A DNA stretch of 48,012 nt, taken from positions 1-48,012 of the forward strand of contig CARUOB010000016.1 in NCBI GenBank assembly GCA_949076555.1. The letters run 5' to 3'. The notes beneath the pieces were generated by a model. That model was given only the letters and a program-made list of their open reading frames with translations, did no database searches and was not told the DNA's origin. Positions within the stretch are counted from its first letter, which is position 1, and every line of letters begins with the position of its first letter. This document shows, piece by piece, positions 15,108-23,376 of this stretch. A program made the position numbers and the translations under genes. The DNA comes from an uncultured Lachnospiraceae bacterium (lineage in GTDB: Bacteria > Bacillota > Clostridia > Lachnospirales > Lachnospiraceae).

Positions 15108-16124
15108 ATGGCAATTTTGGTGACGGGCGGCGCGGGGTATATCGGTTCCCACACGGTAGTGGAATTACAGAGCGCAGGTTATGATGTGGTGGTAGTGGAC
15201 AATCTGGCAAATTCCAGTGAAAAGTCCCTTGAGAGGGTGGAAAAGATTACGGGAAAGCCCGTAAAATTTTATAAGGCGGATATTCTGGACAGGGACGCTT
15301 TGGAGCAGGTATTTGCGAAAGAGCAGATCGACTCCTGCATCCATTTTGCGGGACTCAAGGCGGTGGGCGAGTCTGTACAGAAGCCTTGGGAATATTATGA
15401 GAACAACATTGCAGGGACATTGACGCTGGTGGACGTGATGCGTAAGCACAATGTAAAAAATATCATCTTCTCCTCCTCGGCGACGGTTTACGGCGATCCT
15501 GCGATCATTCCGATCACGGAGGAGTGCCCGAAGGGACAGTGCACAAACCCTTACGGCTGGACCAAATCCATGCTGGAGCAGATTTTGATGGATATCCAGA
15601 AAGCAGATCCCGAGTGGAATGTGATTCTGCTTCGCTATTTCAATCCCATCGGCGCACACAAGAGCGGTACCATGGGCGAGAATCCAAACGGTATCCCCAA
15701 CAATCTGATGCCTTATATCACACAGGTTGCGGTGGGCAAGCTCAAAGAGCTGGGCGTTTTCGGAAACGACTACGACACGCCGGACGGCACGGGTGTGCGT
15801 GACTACATCCATGTGGTAGACCTGGCCCTTGGACATGTGAAAGCGCTGAAAAAGATCGAGGAGAAAGCGGGGCTTTGCATCTACAATCTGGGAACCGGTG
15901 TGGGATACAGCGTACTCGATATCGTGAAGAACTTCGAGGAGGCAACCGGCGTGAAGATTCCTTATGCGATCAAGGAGAGAAGAGCAGGCGATATCGCCAC
16001 CTGCTATGCAAACGCGGACAAGGCGAAGAGAGAGCTTGGCTGGGAAGCACAGTATGGCATCAAGGAGATGTGCGCGGATTCCTGGAGATGGCAGAGCAAT
16101 AACCCGAACGGGTATGAGGATTAA
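15108..16124 (+). CDS. galE: UDP-glucose 4-epimerase GalE
   Basis: A 338-residue short-chain dehydrogenase-type epimerase of normal length. It interconverts UDP-glucose and UDP-galactose (possibly also the N-acetyl forms). The NAD-binding motif GGAGYIGS is at 7-14, the catalytic serine lies in FSSSATVYG (122-124) and the Tyr149-x3-Lys153 pair in NPYGWTKS. The substrate-binding RYFNPIGAH segment and the C-terminal RRAGDIATCYA motif are present. It follows the pyrophosphorylase and has its own palindromic upstream region and a terminator after it. Confidence 0.96.
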   Translation: MAILVTGGAGYIGSHTVVELQSAGYDVVVVDNLANSSEKSLERVEKITGKPVKFYKADILDRDALEQVFAKEQIDSCIHFAGLKAVGESVQKPWEYYENNIAGTLTLVDVMRKHNVKNIIFSSSATVYGDPAIIPITEECPKGQCTNPYGWTKSMLEQILMDIQKADPEWNVILLRYFNPIGAHKSGTMGENPNGIPNNLMPYITQVAVGKLKELGVFGNDYDTPDGTGVRDYIHVVDLALGHVKALKKIEEKAGLCIYNLGTGVGYSVLDIVKNFEEATGVKIPYAIKERRAGDIATCYANADKAKRELGWEAQYGIKEMCADSWRWQSNNPNGYED

Positions 16125-16140
16125 ATGCGGTAATTTCAGA

Positions 16141-16186
16141 ACAGCCCGGATCGCTGTATTTCAGCGGATTCCGGGCTGTATCTTTT
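16141..16186 (+). terminator. Terminator of galE
   Basis: ACAGCCCGG (16141-16149) pairs with CCGGGCTGT (16171-16179), with further inner pairing, followed by ATCTTTT. Strong intrinsic terminator 16 nt after the stop. Confidence 0.85.
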
Positions 16187-16284
16187 CAGAGGCAGCAATG
16201 CGGGTTTCACGGGAGGCACGCTTTTGGAATTGTGGCAGGATAGAAACAATAAATGGCAGATACAAATTTGAGAGGAGAACCAAA

Positions 16285-16611
16285 ATGAAATCGTTTGATA
16301 AAAATTACAAATTGTTAGACGAGATGTATGAGGACGAATATTATCCAAACTTTCTGGTAGACAAGGTAAAGGGCGAACTCCAAAAGGTGATTGACCTGTT
16401 GGAGACTGGCGAAACAGATACCAGAGTTATTCAAGAAAAGTTTGACGAAGTGGTCTGTGCCATGAACGACTTGCAGGAGGAATTTGAGGAGAACGACAGC
16501 GAAATGGAAACGGTGGCTCGTGACTGCATAGGGGAAAATGTGGGCTATATACTGGAATGGTTTGGCATTCCTATTGAGGTGGAGGAAGCTATTCGAGAAC
16601 GGGATTGGTAA
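16285..16611 (+). CDS. DUF5713 family protein
   Basis: A 108-residue acidic cytoplasmic protein. The start at 16285 has AGAGGAGA upstream; the open frame extends far upstream in galE, but that part is not coding. The N-terminal MYEDEYYPNFLVDKVKGEL is the hallmark of DUF5713. The remainder is helical and acidic (MNDLQEEFEENDSEME). Function unknown; members are scattered single genes. Its codon use looks less GC-rich than that of galE. Confidence 0.8.
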   Translation: MKSFDKNYKLLDEMYEDEYYPNFLVDKVKGELQKVIDLLETGETDTRVIQEKFDEVVCAMNDLQEEFEENDSEMETVARDCIGENVGYILEWFGIPIEVEEAIRERDW

Positions 16612-16689
16612 CGGCCGGATTTTCCGTCAAGCCGGAAAAGTTTTACGGTGTGACCGCTGACGATCTGCCGGGGCTGTCTGAAATGAAAT

Positions 16690-16730
16690 GTCACCCAAAC
16701 GCAGATCTTGCACAACTGCGTTTGGGTGAC
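16690..16730. terminator. Long hairpin between convergent genes
   Basis: GTCACCCAAACGCAG (16690-16704) and CTGCGTTTGGGTGAC (16716-16730) form a perfect 15-bp stem with an 11-nt loop. It lies between the DUF5713 gene and the opposing PAQR gene and may end transcripts from both sides. Neither side has a good T-run. Confidence 0.5.
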
Positions 16731-16748
16731 GACAGGATGGAACTTTCG

Positions 16749-17399
16749 TCACGCCACATACAGATACATAAAGATAAAATGGCATACGCTTCCGCCCATC
16801 ACAAACAGATGGAACACCTCGTGGGAACCGAAGTTTTTGTGTCTCGAGTTGAAAATGGGCAGTTTCAGTGCGTAGATCACGCCGCCCACCGTGTAGAAAA
16901 TGCCGCCAGCAAGGAGCCATAGGAAGGCGCCCCTCGAGAGGGTGTTCCAGAGCGTGCCGAAAACGGCGAGGCAGGCCCAGCCCATGGCGATATACAGGAC
17001 CGAAGAAAACCACTTCGGGCAGGTAATCCAGCACATTTTAATGAGCATACCCGCGATGGCGATACCCCAGACCGTGGTCAGAAGCAGATATCCGCGGCGG
17101 TCGCCTAAAATCACCAGACAGACCGGGGTGTAGGAACCGGCGATCAACACGAAAATCATCATGTGGTCCAGTTTGCGGAATACTTTTAAAATGCTGTCTT
17201 TCACGGTGACGCTGTGGTAGAGGGCGCTTGCGCCGTAGAGGGCGATCATGCTGCATATAAATACAGCGAGCGCGATAAAGACGATGTGGTCTGCGTCCGT
17301 GGCGGCCTTCACCATAAGGGGCGTAGCCGCGATAATGGCCATCATCATACCGATAAAGTGGGTGATGGCGCTTCCGGGTTCACGAATGGTAATCTGCAT
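16749..17399 (-). CDS. Hemolysin III / PAQR family membrane protein
   Basis: A 216-residue protein with seven membrane segments. The motifs that place metal-binding residues in the PAQR/YqfA family are visible: EPGSAITHFIG at the start, ALYHS near residue 61, RKLDHMMIF near 80, and HEVFHLFVMGGSVCHF near the C-terminus. Family members are integral membrane proteins linked to membrane lipid homeostasis; the haemolysin name is historical. It appears to be a single-gene unit behind a palindrome at 17446. Confidence 0.9.
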   Translation of the reverse strand: MQITIREPGSAITHFIGMMMAIIAATPLMVKAATDADHIVFIALAVFICSMIALYGASALYHSVTVKDSILKVFRKLDHMMIFVLIAGSYTPVCLVILGDRRGYLLLTTVWGIAIAGMLIKMCWITCPKWFSSVLYIAMGWACLAVFGTLWNTLSRGAFLWLLAGGIFYTVGGVIYALKLPIFNSRHKNFGSHEVFHLFVMGGSVCHFIFMYLYVA

Positions 17400-17445
17400 A
17401 AAATCAGCTCCTTAAAAAGCGGTATCACATCAAAACCTTGACATG

Positions 17446-17460
17446 TAGTTTTGAAAACTA
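17446..17460. promoter_or_regulatory. Palindrome upstream of the PAQR gene
   Basis: TAGTTTTGAAAACTA is a perfect 15-bp palindrome (odd centre), 47 bp before the start codon at 17399. Its size and position fit a dimeric repressor site, for example of the MarR type, but no regulator gene is adjacent. Confidence 0.45.
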
Positions 17461-17587
17461 TGTGTAATATACTATGATACTACTACTTAAGATGTGCAAA
17501 GTCAATCTCTTTATACACAAAATTTTATGCGGATTTCTTTTTGTTTTGGAACGATTGCCGTAGACAGGGAGAAAGACCGGGGAAGGT

Positions 17588-17854
17588 TCAGTCCTCCTCG
17601 ATTACATGAATTTCCAGAAAATCGAAATCAATTTCTTCTATAAAATTGTCCTGATGAAAGCGGGCTTTGCTGTGCCGCTTAAATTCGGAGACGGTGGATT
17701 CCAGCCAGATGGGTTTGCCCAGATCGAATTGCAGGCAGACTTCCTCCAACGCGTCGAATACCTTGTGGGTGCGGGTCTCTTCCCGCCCGTCCTCGATGAC
17801 GGTATCTCTTACCATTCGGTTGTCTTTAAACTCCTTTGCCCATAGACGAAACAT
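17588..17854 (-). CDS. Conserved hypothetical protein, 88 aa
   Basis: A small soluble protein. I chose the ATG at 17854 because GAGGTG lies directly upstream; the open frame up to 18100 is AT-rich leader sequence. It begins MFRLWAKEFKDNRMVRD and continues with RTHKVFDALEEVCLQFDLGKPIWLES and an acidic C-terminus (FLEIHVIEED). No catalytic motif is recognisable. I recall similar small proteins from other Lachnospiraceae but have no functional assignment. It is divergent from the DUF6020 gene. Confidence 0.7.
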   Translation of the reverse strand: MFRLWAKEFKDNRMVRDTVIEDGREETRTHKVFDALEEVCLQFDLGKPIWLESTVSEFKRHSKARFHQDNFIEEIDFDFLEIHVIEED

Positions 17855-18000
17855 ATCGCACCTCATTTCCCGTGACGGTTCAGCTTCCGTTTTTTTAAAT
17901 CGTTTTTTGCCATTGTTTGCCGTTCTCATACCAATATACAAATCCCTGCGGTAAAAGTAAAGCCTTCCTAAATTATTTTCGCGCCGGGCGTTTTTTATGC

Positions 18001-18006
18001 TATACT
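18001..18006 (+). promoter_or_regulatory. Extended -10 element for the DUF6020 gene
   Basis: TGCTATACT ends 6 nt before the ATG at 18013, so transcription would start at or very near the start codon. Confidence 0.4.
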
Positions 18007-18012
18007 GTTTCC

Positions 18013-19794
18013 ATGAAAAATACAAATAAAATGGTATATATTCGGGAAAACAGCATATATATTTTTTTAGTGGCAAATAAAAGGCTCCTTCGCTTTTCAT
18101 TTCTCTGGGGCATTCCCTTTGCCATATCCTGCGTGCTGGGATGGCGGCTTGTCCACGAGGGAACGGTGTTTGGCTCTGGCGGTTCGGCGGCGGCTTATGC
18201 GGGAAGTCTGCTTCTGTTTATATTGGAAACCGCGGTTTTGTCTGTGCCCGCGGCGGCTTTGTCGGCGGTCGTCATGGGCGGCAGAAGGCGGAAAAGCGGT
18301 GAAGGAGAGCGGGAACCTAAAAAAAGGAAAGCGGTGTGGCTCTTCTACAGTCTGTGCATTTTTCTCTGCTGGCTGCCTGTCTTTTTGGCCTACTATCCGT
18401 CGGTGTTTGCCTATGACGCGGAAGGGCAGCTCTATCAGGTGCTGGCCGGAGATTACAGCACACATCACCCGCTTGTGCATACGTTATTTTTAGGAGCTTT
18501 TTTCCGGCTGGGAATTGCCGTCGGTTCCTGTTCGGCCGGTATGGCGGTTCACTCGGTGGTGCAGATGGCGCTGATGGCGTGCGCTTTCGGATGGGCGGTT
18601 TGCTTTTTATACCAAAGGCGGGTCAGCGGGTGGGTGCGCGCTCTTTTGTTTCTTTTTTTCGCGCTTTTTCCGGCCAATTCCGTGTTGGCGGTAAGCACCA
18701 CGAAGGATGTGCTTTTTGCGGCGTTGGTCCTGCTGTATACCCTGTCCTTTTATCGTGTGGCATGTAAAGAGGGCGCACCGGAAAAACAGGGCGCGGCGGT
18801 GCGGAAAAGAGAATTGGCAGTCTGCGTTTTCTGTGCGGTTTTCATGCTGTTGTTCCGGAACAATGCGGTGTATGCCTTTGTGGCTGGCGCGCCGGTTATT
18901 TATGCCGGATTCGGGAAAAGGAGGCGGCAGAAAGAGAACGGGGTGCAGGATGCCGGAGTGCGAAAAGACGATAACCAGCAAAAGAAAAAGGCACGGAAAA
19001 TATATGTGTGTATGACACTGCTTGCGCTTGCGCTGTACGGCGTCTGTGCGTTCTTACTAAAAACCGCAGTCCACGCGCAAAACGGCAGTCCCCGTGAAAT
19101 GCTGAGTGTACCTTTGCAGCAGATGGCGCGCACGCGGGTGAAGGCGGAGGAAGAAATTGCCAAGGATCTCAGACAAGAGCTGGAAAAGTATATTTCCTCA
19201 GAATGGGTTTTCGCGGCCTACAATCCCCATCTGGCCGACCCCGTGAAAAGCCGCGCCGTGATACATGACGATCCTGTCGGGCTGATCCGGACGTGGGTCC
19301 GGCTCGGGCTTGCCCACCCGGCAGTTTATATCGACGCCTTTCTCGACAATTCCCTCGGGCTCTGGTATCTGTGGGACACTTCCCACGCGCAGGTGTACGG
19401 GATCGGCACGGAGAGCGGATTTGGATATCTCTCCACAGATAACCGTGTGATGCCGGCCGGGTTTGAGGTGGAGGAGCACAGCCTGCTTCCGGGCCTGCGC
19501 GTCTTTCTGGAAAGGATCGTATCGGATAACGAATACAGCAAAATACCCGTGGTCAGGCTTTTGTTTGCGCCTGCTTTGTACTGGTGGCTTCTGTGGCTGT
19601 ACCTTGTGACGGCTCTTTACAGGAAAACATACAAGGAAGCGCTGCCTGCGGTATTTCTCGCGGCCTACGGTCTGACCCTTCTGCTTTCGCCCACGGTGCT
19701 GGTGCGGTACGCTTACTCGCTGATGGTGACGGTTCCCGTTCTGCTGCCGTGTCTTTTATCAGGTGTGGAGCGAAAATGTGAAAATACACAATAA
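18013..19794 (+). CDS. DUF6020 family polytopic membrane protein
   Basis: A 593-residue protein with at least ten membrane segments. Between early segments it has FLAYYPSVFAYDAEGQLYQVL and THHPLVHTLFLGAF, a pattern resembling GT-C glycosyltransferases (an acidic residue in the first outer loop). A charged insert with KKRK-rich segments occurs near residue 320. A long extracytoplasmic part (about 360-505) with NPHLADPVKSRAVIHDDPVGL and DNSLGLWYLWDTSHAQ precedes the last membrane segments. It probably transfers sugars onto envelope components, but this rests on fold-level resemblance only. No ribosome binding site is visible before 18013 or 18031. Confidence 0.72.
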   Translation: MKNTNKMVYIRENSIYIFLVANKRLLRFSFLWGIPFAISCVLGWRLVHEGTVFGSGGSAAAYAGSLLLFILETAVLSVPAAALSAVVMGGRRRKSGEGEREPKKRKAVWLFYSLCIFLCWLPVFLAYYPSVFAYDAEGQLYQVLAGDYSTHHPLVHTLFLGAFFRLGIAVGSCSAGMAVHSVVQMALMACAFGWAVCFLYQRRVSGWVRALLFLFFALFPANSVLAVSTTKDVLFAALVLLYTLSFYRVACKEGAPEKQGAAVRKRELAVCVFCAVFMLLFRNNAVYAFVAGAPVIYAGFGKRRRQKENGVQDAGVRKDDNQQKKKARKIYVCMTLLALALYGVCAFLLKTAVHAQNGSPREMLSVPLQQMARTRVKAEEEIAKDLRQELEKYISSEWVFAAYNPHLADPVKSRAVIHDDPVGLIRTWVRLGLAHPAVYIDAFLDNSLGLWYLWDTSHAQVYGIGTESGFGYLSTDNRVMPAGFEVEEHSLLPGLRVFLERIVSDNEYSKIPVVRLLFAPALYWWLLWLYLVTALYRKTYKEALPAVFLAAYGLTLLLSPTVLVRYAYSLMVTVPVLLPCLLSGVERKCENTQ

Positions 19795-20234
19795 ATTATT
19801 AAATAATTCGAAAATCTTGTATAATATACACATTCTAAGATGGAAGTATGGTATAATGTACGCGATGGCAATGAGCAGTGCGCAGCCAAAGGGAAAACGG
19901 AGCGGTGAGCTTGCGCACCGAAACGTTTAACCGCATGGATGCATAGGGCGAAGCCCGTGAGCGAGGAGGAGCGAAGCGGAACCGAGCGCGCACTGCGGAG
20001 AGAAGGACGAAAGACGGCAGCCAGAGGGAAAACGGAGCGGTGAGCTTGCGCACCGAAACGTTTAACCGTATGGATGCATAGGGCGAAGCCCGTGAGCGAG
20101 GAGGAGCGAAGCGAAACCGAGCGCGCACTGCAAAGAGAAGGACGAAAGACGGCAGCATGCCGACAATTCTTTCGGCATGCGGATTGACGGGTTTAAGGAG
20201 AGTCTACAAATTATAATTCGGGGGATTCTTGAAG
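19795..20234 (+). other. Long structured leader of the relQ-like gene
   Basis: These 440 bp hold two TATAAT boxes (19820-19825 and 19852-19857), the tandem 135-bp duplication (19882-20151), a 9-bp hairpin GCATGCCGA/TCGGCATGC (20155-20180) and the GGGGGA ribosome binding site. If the promoter at 19852 is used, the whole repeat is transcribed as a leader of about 370 nt. Confidence 0.6.
19882..20151. repeat. Tandem direct repeat, two 135-bp units
   Basis: Units 19882-20016 and 20017-20151 align without gaps and differ at only a few positions. Each is rich in hairpins: CGGTG...CACCG, GGGC-GAA-GCCC, and a long-range pairing of GCAGTGCGC (19875-19883) with GCGCACTGC (19988-19996). Because 135 is a multiple of three, the minus strand has an open frame through both units (19835-20158), but it reads as low-complexity Arg/Ser/Ala repeats and I do not call it a gene. 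The GCGAAGCCCGTGAGCGAGGAGGAGCGAAGC core resembles dispersed intergenic repeats I recall from Lachnospiraceae genomes. Confidence 0.85.
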
Positions 20235-20885
20235 ATGGAAGTAGTAGTAGATAGAGGAAAAGACGGCGATATAGACAGTTGGAAAGAGGTGCAGTTGATT
20301 TATAATTCCGCCTTGAAGCAGATTTCCACGAAACTGGATATCTTAAACGACGAGTTTCAGCATGTACATCGCTATAATCCGATCGAACATATCAAGTGGC
20401 GTATCAAGACGCCGGAGAGCATTGTGAAGAAGCTGAAAAAGCACGGCTATGAATCCACCATAGACAATATGGTGAATCATGTCAACGACATCGCGGGCAT
20501 CCGTGTGATCTGCTCCTTCGCCTCGGACATATACCAGATTGCGGAGATGATCAGCAATCAAAGTGACATTCGTGTCATATCTGTGAAGGACTATATCGTG
20601 AATCCGAAGGCCAGCGGCTATAAGAGCTATCACATGCTCGTGACGGTGCCCGTCTACCTTTCGGACCGGATTGCGGACACGAAGGTGGAAATCCAGATCC
20701 GCACGGTGGCGATGGATTTCTGGGCCAGTCTGGAGCATAAGATTCACTATAAGTTTGAGGGAAACGCGCCGGAACATATCAAAGAGCAGCTCGTGGAGTG
20801 TGCGCAGATGGTTTCCGCGCTGGATGCGAGGATGATGTCGCTGAACGAGGAAATCCAGCATATCGAGCAGGAAAATGAAGAGTAG
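20235..20885 (+). CDS. Small alarmone synthetase, RelQ type ((p)ppGpp synthetase)
   Basis: A 216-residue RelA/SpoT-domain protein without hydrolase or regulatory domains, as in RelQ/YjbM. It transfers pyrophosphate from ATP to GDP or GTP. The ATG at 20235 has GGGGGA about 9 nt upstream; a TTG at 20229 is too close. Key motifs: ESIVKKLKKHGYE (ATP site, about 61-73), DIAGIRVICSF (85-95), NPKASGYKSYH (123-133) and the catalytic VEIQIRT (151-157) followed by DFWASLEHKIHYK. C-terminal helices (about 180-216) match the RelQ tetramerisation region. It sits behind an unusual repeat-bearing leader and ahead of a two-component operon. Confidence 0.93.
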   Translation: MEVVVDRGKDGDIDSWKEVQLIYNSALKQISTKLDILNDEFQHVHRYNPIEHIKWRIKTPESIVKKLKKHGYESTIDNMVNHVNDIAGIRVICSFASDIYQIAEMISNQSDIRVISVKDYIVNPKASGYKSYHMLVTVPVYLSDRIADTKVEIQIRTVAMDFWASLEHKIHYKFEGNAPEHIKEQLVECAQMVSALDARMMSLNEEIQHIEQENEE

Positions 20886-20927
20886 GGACATTTCCCAAGG
20901 TACTGCAGAAACGGAGGGGAGACTCCC

Positions 20928-21608
20928 ATGTCGAAAATACTGGTTGTAGAAGATGACCTGACCCTGAACGCGGGACTATGTTTTGCGCTGGATGGGGCGG
21001 GTTATCTCTCTGTCGCGGCCTACACTTGTGATAAGGCCCGGCAGATGTTAAAAAGTGAACAGTTTGATCTGGTAATTCTGGATGTGAACCTCCCGGATGG
21101 AGACGGCTTTGCTCTCTGCCGGGAGTTTAAGCTGTCCCTGCCGGAACTGCCGGTTATTTTCCTGACGGCCAATGATCTGGAACAAGACGAGCTGAACGGC
21201 TTCGATCTGGGAGCGGACGACTATATCACCAAACCTTTCAGCGTTCAGGTGCTCAGGCGGCGGGTGGAAGCTGTTCTGCGCCGGGGAAATACAAAAGAAA
21301 ACAGTGGTTTTGACGACGGCTTTCTGCTTCTGGATTTTCACACCCTGACTGCCGTGCGGGGCGGGGAAAGACTGGCGATCACGCCAAACGAGTATAAGCT
21401 GCTGCGTCTTTTGACGGCGAACGCGGGGGCGGTGGTCACGCGGCAGATTTTGCTGGAAAAGCTGTGGGATATGGAGGGAAACTTTGTGGATGACCATACC
21501 CTCACGGTGACGATGAACCGTCTGCGGGCCAAGATCGAGGACGACGGACACATCTATATCCAGACGGTCAGAGGCATGGGCTACGTCTGGCTGGGGGCGC
21601 GGGAATGA
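20928..21608 (+). CDS. OmpR-family response regulator
   Basis: A 226-residue regulator with a receiver domain (phospho-acceptor Asp52 in VILDVNLPDGDGF, acidic pair Glu8/Asp9-Asp10, conserved ITKPF lysine near 102) and a C-terminal winged helix (about 130-224, TPNEYKLLRLL and VTMNRLRAKIED). GGAGGGGAG precedes the ATG. It overlaps the kinase gene by 4 nt (ATGA). The order regulator, kinase, ATPase, FtsX permease, ATPase matches peptide-antibiotic sensing and detoxification modules of the BceRS/BceAB kind. Confidence 0.93.
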   Translation: MSKILVVEDDLTLNAGLCFALDGAGYLSVAAYTCDKARQMLKSEQFDLVILDVNLPDGDGFALCREFKLSLPELPVIFLTANDLEQDELNGFDLGADDYITKPFSVQVLRRRVEAVLRRGNTKENSGFDDGFLLLDFHTLTAVRGGERLAITPNEYKLLRLLTANAGAVVTRQILLEKLWDMEGNFVDDHTLTVTMNRLRAKIEDDGHIYIQTVRGMGYVWLGARE

Positions 21609-22615
21609 GGTGCGGCGGTACGGCGCTGCCTGCGCGGCTTCTGACGCTGGCGGCTCTGGCGCTGTTTTTTCTGGGACTGTTCCGGGTCCCCGTTTCTTTT
21701 TTACGTCTGTCCGTGGTTTTTCTGGGATGTCTGGTCCTGCTTTTGACCCTTCGGTGGAAGCGTTGTCAGAAGCGGCGGGAAACTGATTTCGCCAATGCGC
21801 TCTGTGCCACCATAGACGCCCTGTCGGAGGGCAGAGAGCCGGAAAACGATAGGCCTTTTGAGGACACACAGCTTTCCAAGGTGCAGGGAAAACTGATGCA
21901 GTACCATGATCGGACAAGGGAAGGACAGTGGCAGAGCGAGACGGACAAGCAGACCATTCAAGAGCTGGTCAGCGACATTTCCCATCAGGTAAAAACGCCG
22001 ATTGCCAATTTGCGGATGTTCACGGACCTTCTGTGCCAGCAGGAGTTGACGGCAAAAAAGAGGGCGGAATTTCTAGGAACGCTGACTGAGCAGGTCAACA
22101 AACTGGATTTTCTGATGCAGTCCCTCATCAAAATGTCCCGGTTAGAGGCGGGCACATTCGCACTGCACATGGAGGACGCCCGTCTTGGCGATACCATCGC
22201 GCAGGCGGTCGGAAGCGTTTTGGCGGCTGCGAATCGCAGGCGCATTCAGATTGATGTGGAATGCGACGGCAAAGAGACAGTCAGGCACGATCCCAGGTGG
22301 ACGGCGGAGGCCCTTGGGAATCTTTTGGACAATGCGGTCAAGTATACGCCGGAGGGCGGAAGCATCCGCATCCGTGTCTGTCCCTGGCAGTTTTATACGA
22401 GAATCGATATCGAGGACACCGGGATCGGCATTTCACCCGCCCATCACAACGATGTGTTTCAGCGTTTTTACAGAGAACAGACGTCGGCGGCGCAGGAGGG
22501 AGTCGGGCTTGGCCTGTATCTTGCGCGGGGAATCATCACCCGGCAGAAGGGGTATATCAGCCTGCAGTCGGAGGAGGGGAAGGGTTCGGTTTTTTCCGTA
22601 TTTTTGCTGCGGTAG
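21605..22615 (+). CDS. Sensor histidine kinase, intramembrane-sensing type
   Basis: A 336-residue kinase. Two membrane segments (about 12-27 and 30-49) are separated by only a few residues, so there is no extracellular sensor domain, as in BceS-like kinases. The H-box SDISHQVKTPIANL carries His127; EALGNLLDNAVKYT is the N-box; DTGIGI and VGLGLYLARGI are the G-boxes. Coupled by ATGA overlap to the regulator. Such kinases usually detect their signal through the partner ABC transporter, here the permease at 23462. Confidence 0.92.
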   Translation: MRCGGTALPARLLTLAALALFFLGLFRVPVSFLRLSVVFLGCLVLLLTLRWKRCQKRRETDFANALCATIDALSEGREPENDRPFEDTQLSKVQGKLMQYHDRTREGQWQSETDKQTIQELVSDISHQVKTPIANLRMFTDLLCQQELTAKKRAEFLGTLTEQVNKLDFLMQSLIKMSRLEAGTFALHMEDARLGDTIAQAVGSVLAAANRRRIQIDVECDGKETVRHDPRWTAEALGNLLDNAVKYTPEGGSIRIRVCPWQFYTRIDIEDTGIGISPAHHNDVFQRFYREQTSAAQEGVGLGLYLARGIITRQKGYISLQSEEGKGSVFSVFLLR

Positions 22616-22653
22616 AAGAGGCGTCGCGAAAACGCGCTGTAACGGAGACTTTT

Positions 22654-23319
22654 ATGGATATTGTGAGGACACAAAACCTGAAAAAATATTTCGGAAAAGG
22701 GTCCGGACAGGTCAGGGCCGTTGACGGCGTGGATCTTTGTGTGGAGAAGGGAAAACTTACCGCCATTATCGGGGCTTCCGGCAGCGGAAAGACCACACTG
22801 TTAAACCTGATCGGCGGACTCTGTCAGCCCACGGAGGGAACCGTGACGGTGGATGGCGTGGATCTTGGGACGCTTCGGGAGGATGAGCTGACGGTTTTCC
22901 GGCGGCGGAAGGTGGGATTTGTCTTTCAGGACTACCGCCTCGTGCCGGAGCTGACGGTCCGGGAAAACATTCTGCTCCCGCCTGCGCTGGACGGTTCCCT
23001 GCCGGATGCAGTGTTTTTTGAAGAACTGACCGGACTGCTCGGACTCGGGGAAAAGCTGGACTGTTTTCCCGGGCAGCTTTCCGGCGGCGGGCAGCAGTGC
23101 GCCGCCATCGCCCGTGCGCTGATTACGAAGCCGTCGATCATTCTGGCCGACGAGCCGACGGGGAGCTTTGATCTTAAGACAAGCCAGAACGTGGCGGGGC
23201 TTTTAAAAATGACCACGGAAATATGCCACCAGACACTGATTATGATTACGCACAATCCGCAGATTGCCCAGCTCGCCGACCAGGTGGTGCACCTGCAGGA
23301 TGGCCGTATCGTAAAATAA
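22654..23319 (+). CDS. ABC transporter ATP-binding protein with degenerate signature
   Basis: A 221-residue ATPase of the MacB/LolD/BceA class. Walker A GASGSGKTT is at 40-48, Gln92 in VFQDYR, Walker B ILADE at 163-167 and His200. The signature reads LSGGGQQCAAIARAL (142-156), where the sister ATPase at 26074 reads LSGGQQQRVAIARAL; the glutamine of LSGGQ is Gly, and the Arg-Val pair after it is Cys-Ala. The D-loop region reads GSFD rather than GNLD. ACGGAGA precedes the ATG at 22654. I infer an asymmetric pair with the sister ATPase on the shared permease. Confidence 0.9.
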   Translation: MDIVRTQNLKKYFGKGSGQVRAVDGVDLCVEKGKLTAIIGASGSGKTTLLNLIGGLCQPTEGTVTVDGVDLGTLREDELTVFRRRKVGFVFQDYRLVPELTVRENILLPPALDGSLPDAVFFEELTGLLGLGEKLDCFPGQLSGGGQQCAAIARALITKPSIILADEPTGSFDLKTSQNVAGLLKMTTEICHQTLIMITHNPQIAQLADQVVHLQDGRIVK

Positions 23320-23376
23320 GTCTGTCTCACAGCGGCCCGCATTCTCCGGGGCGCTGTTTTCGACTGCCCGCGAAAG

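Noticed and set aside
19835..20158. 107-codon minus-strand frame across the tandem duplication
   Set aside because: It is open because the repeat length is a multiple of three; the translation is a repetitive Arg/Ser/Ala-rich sequence without a start signal.
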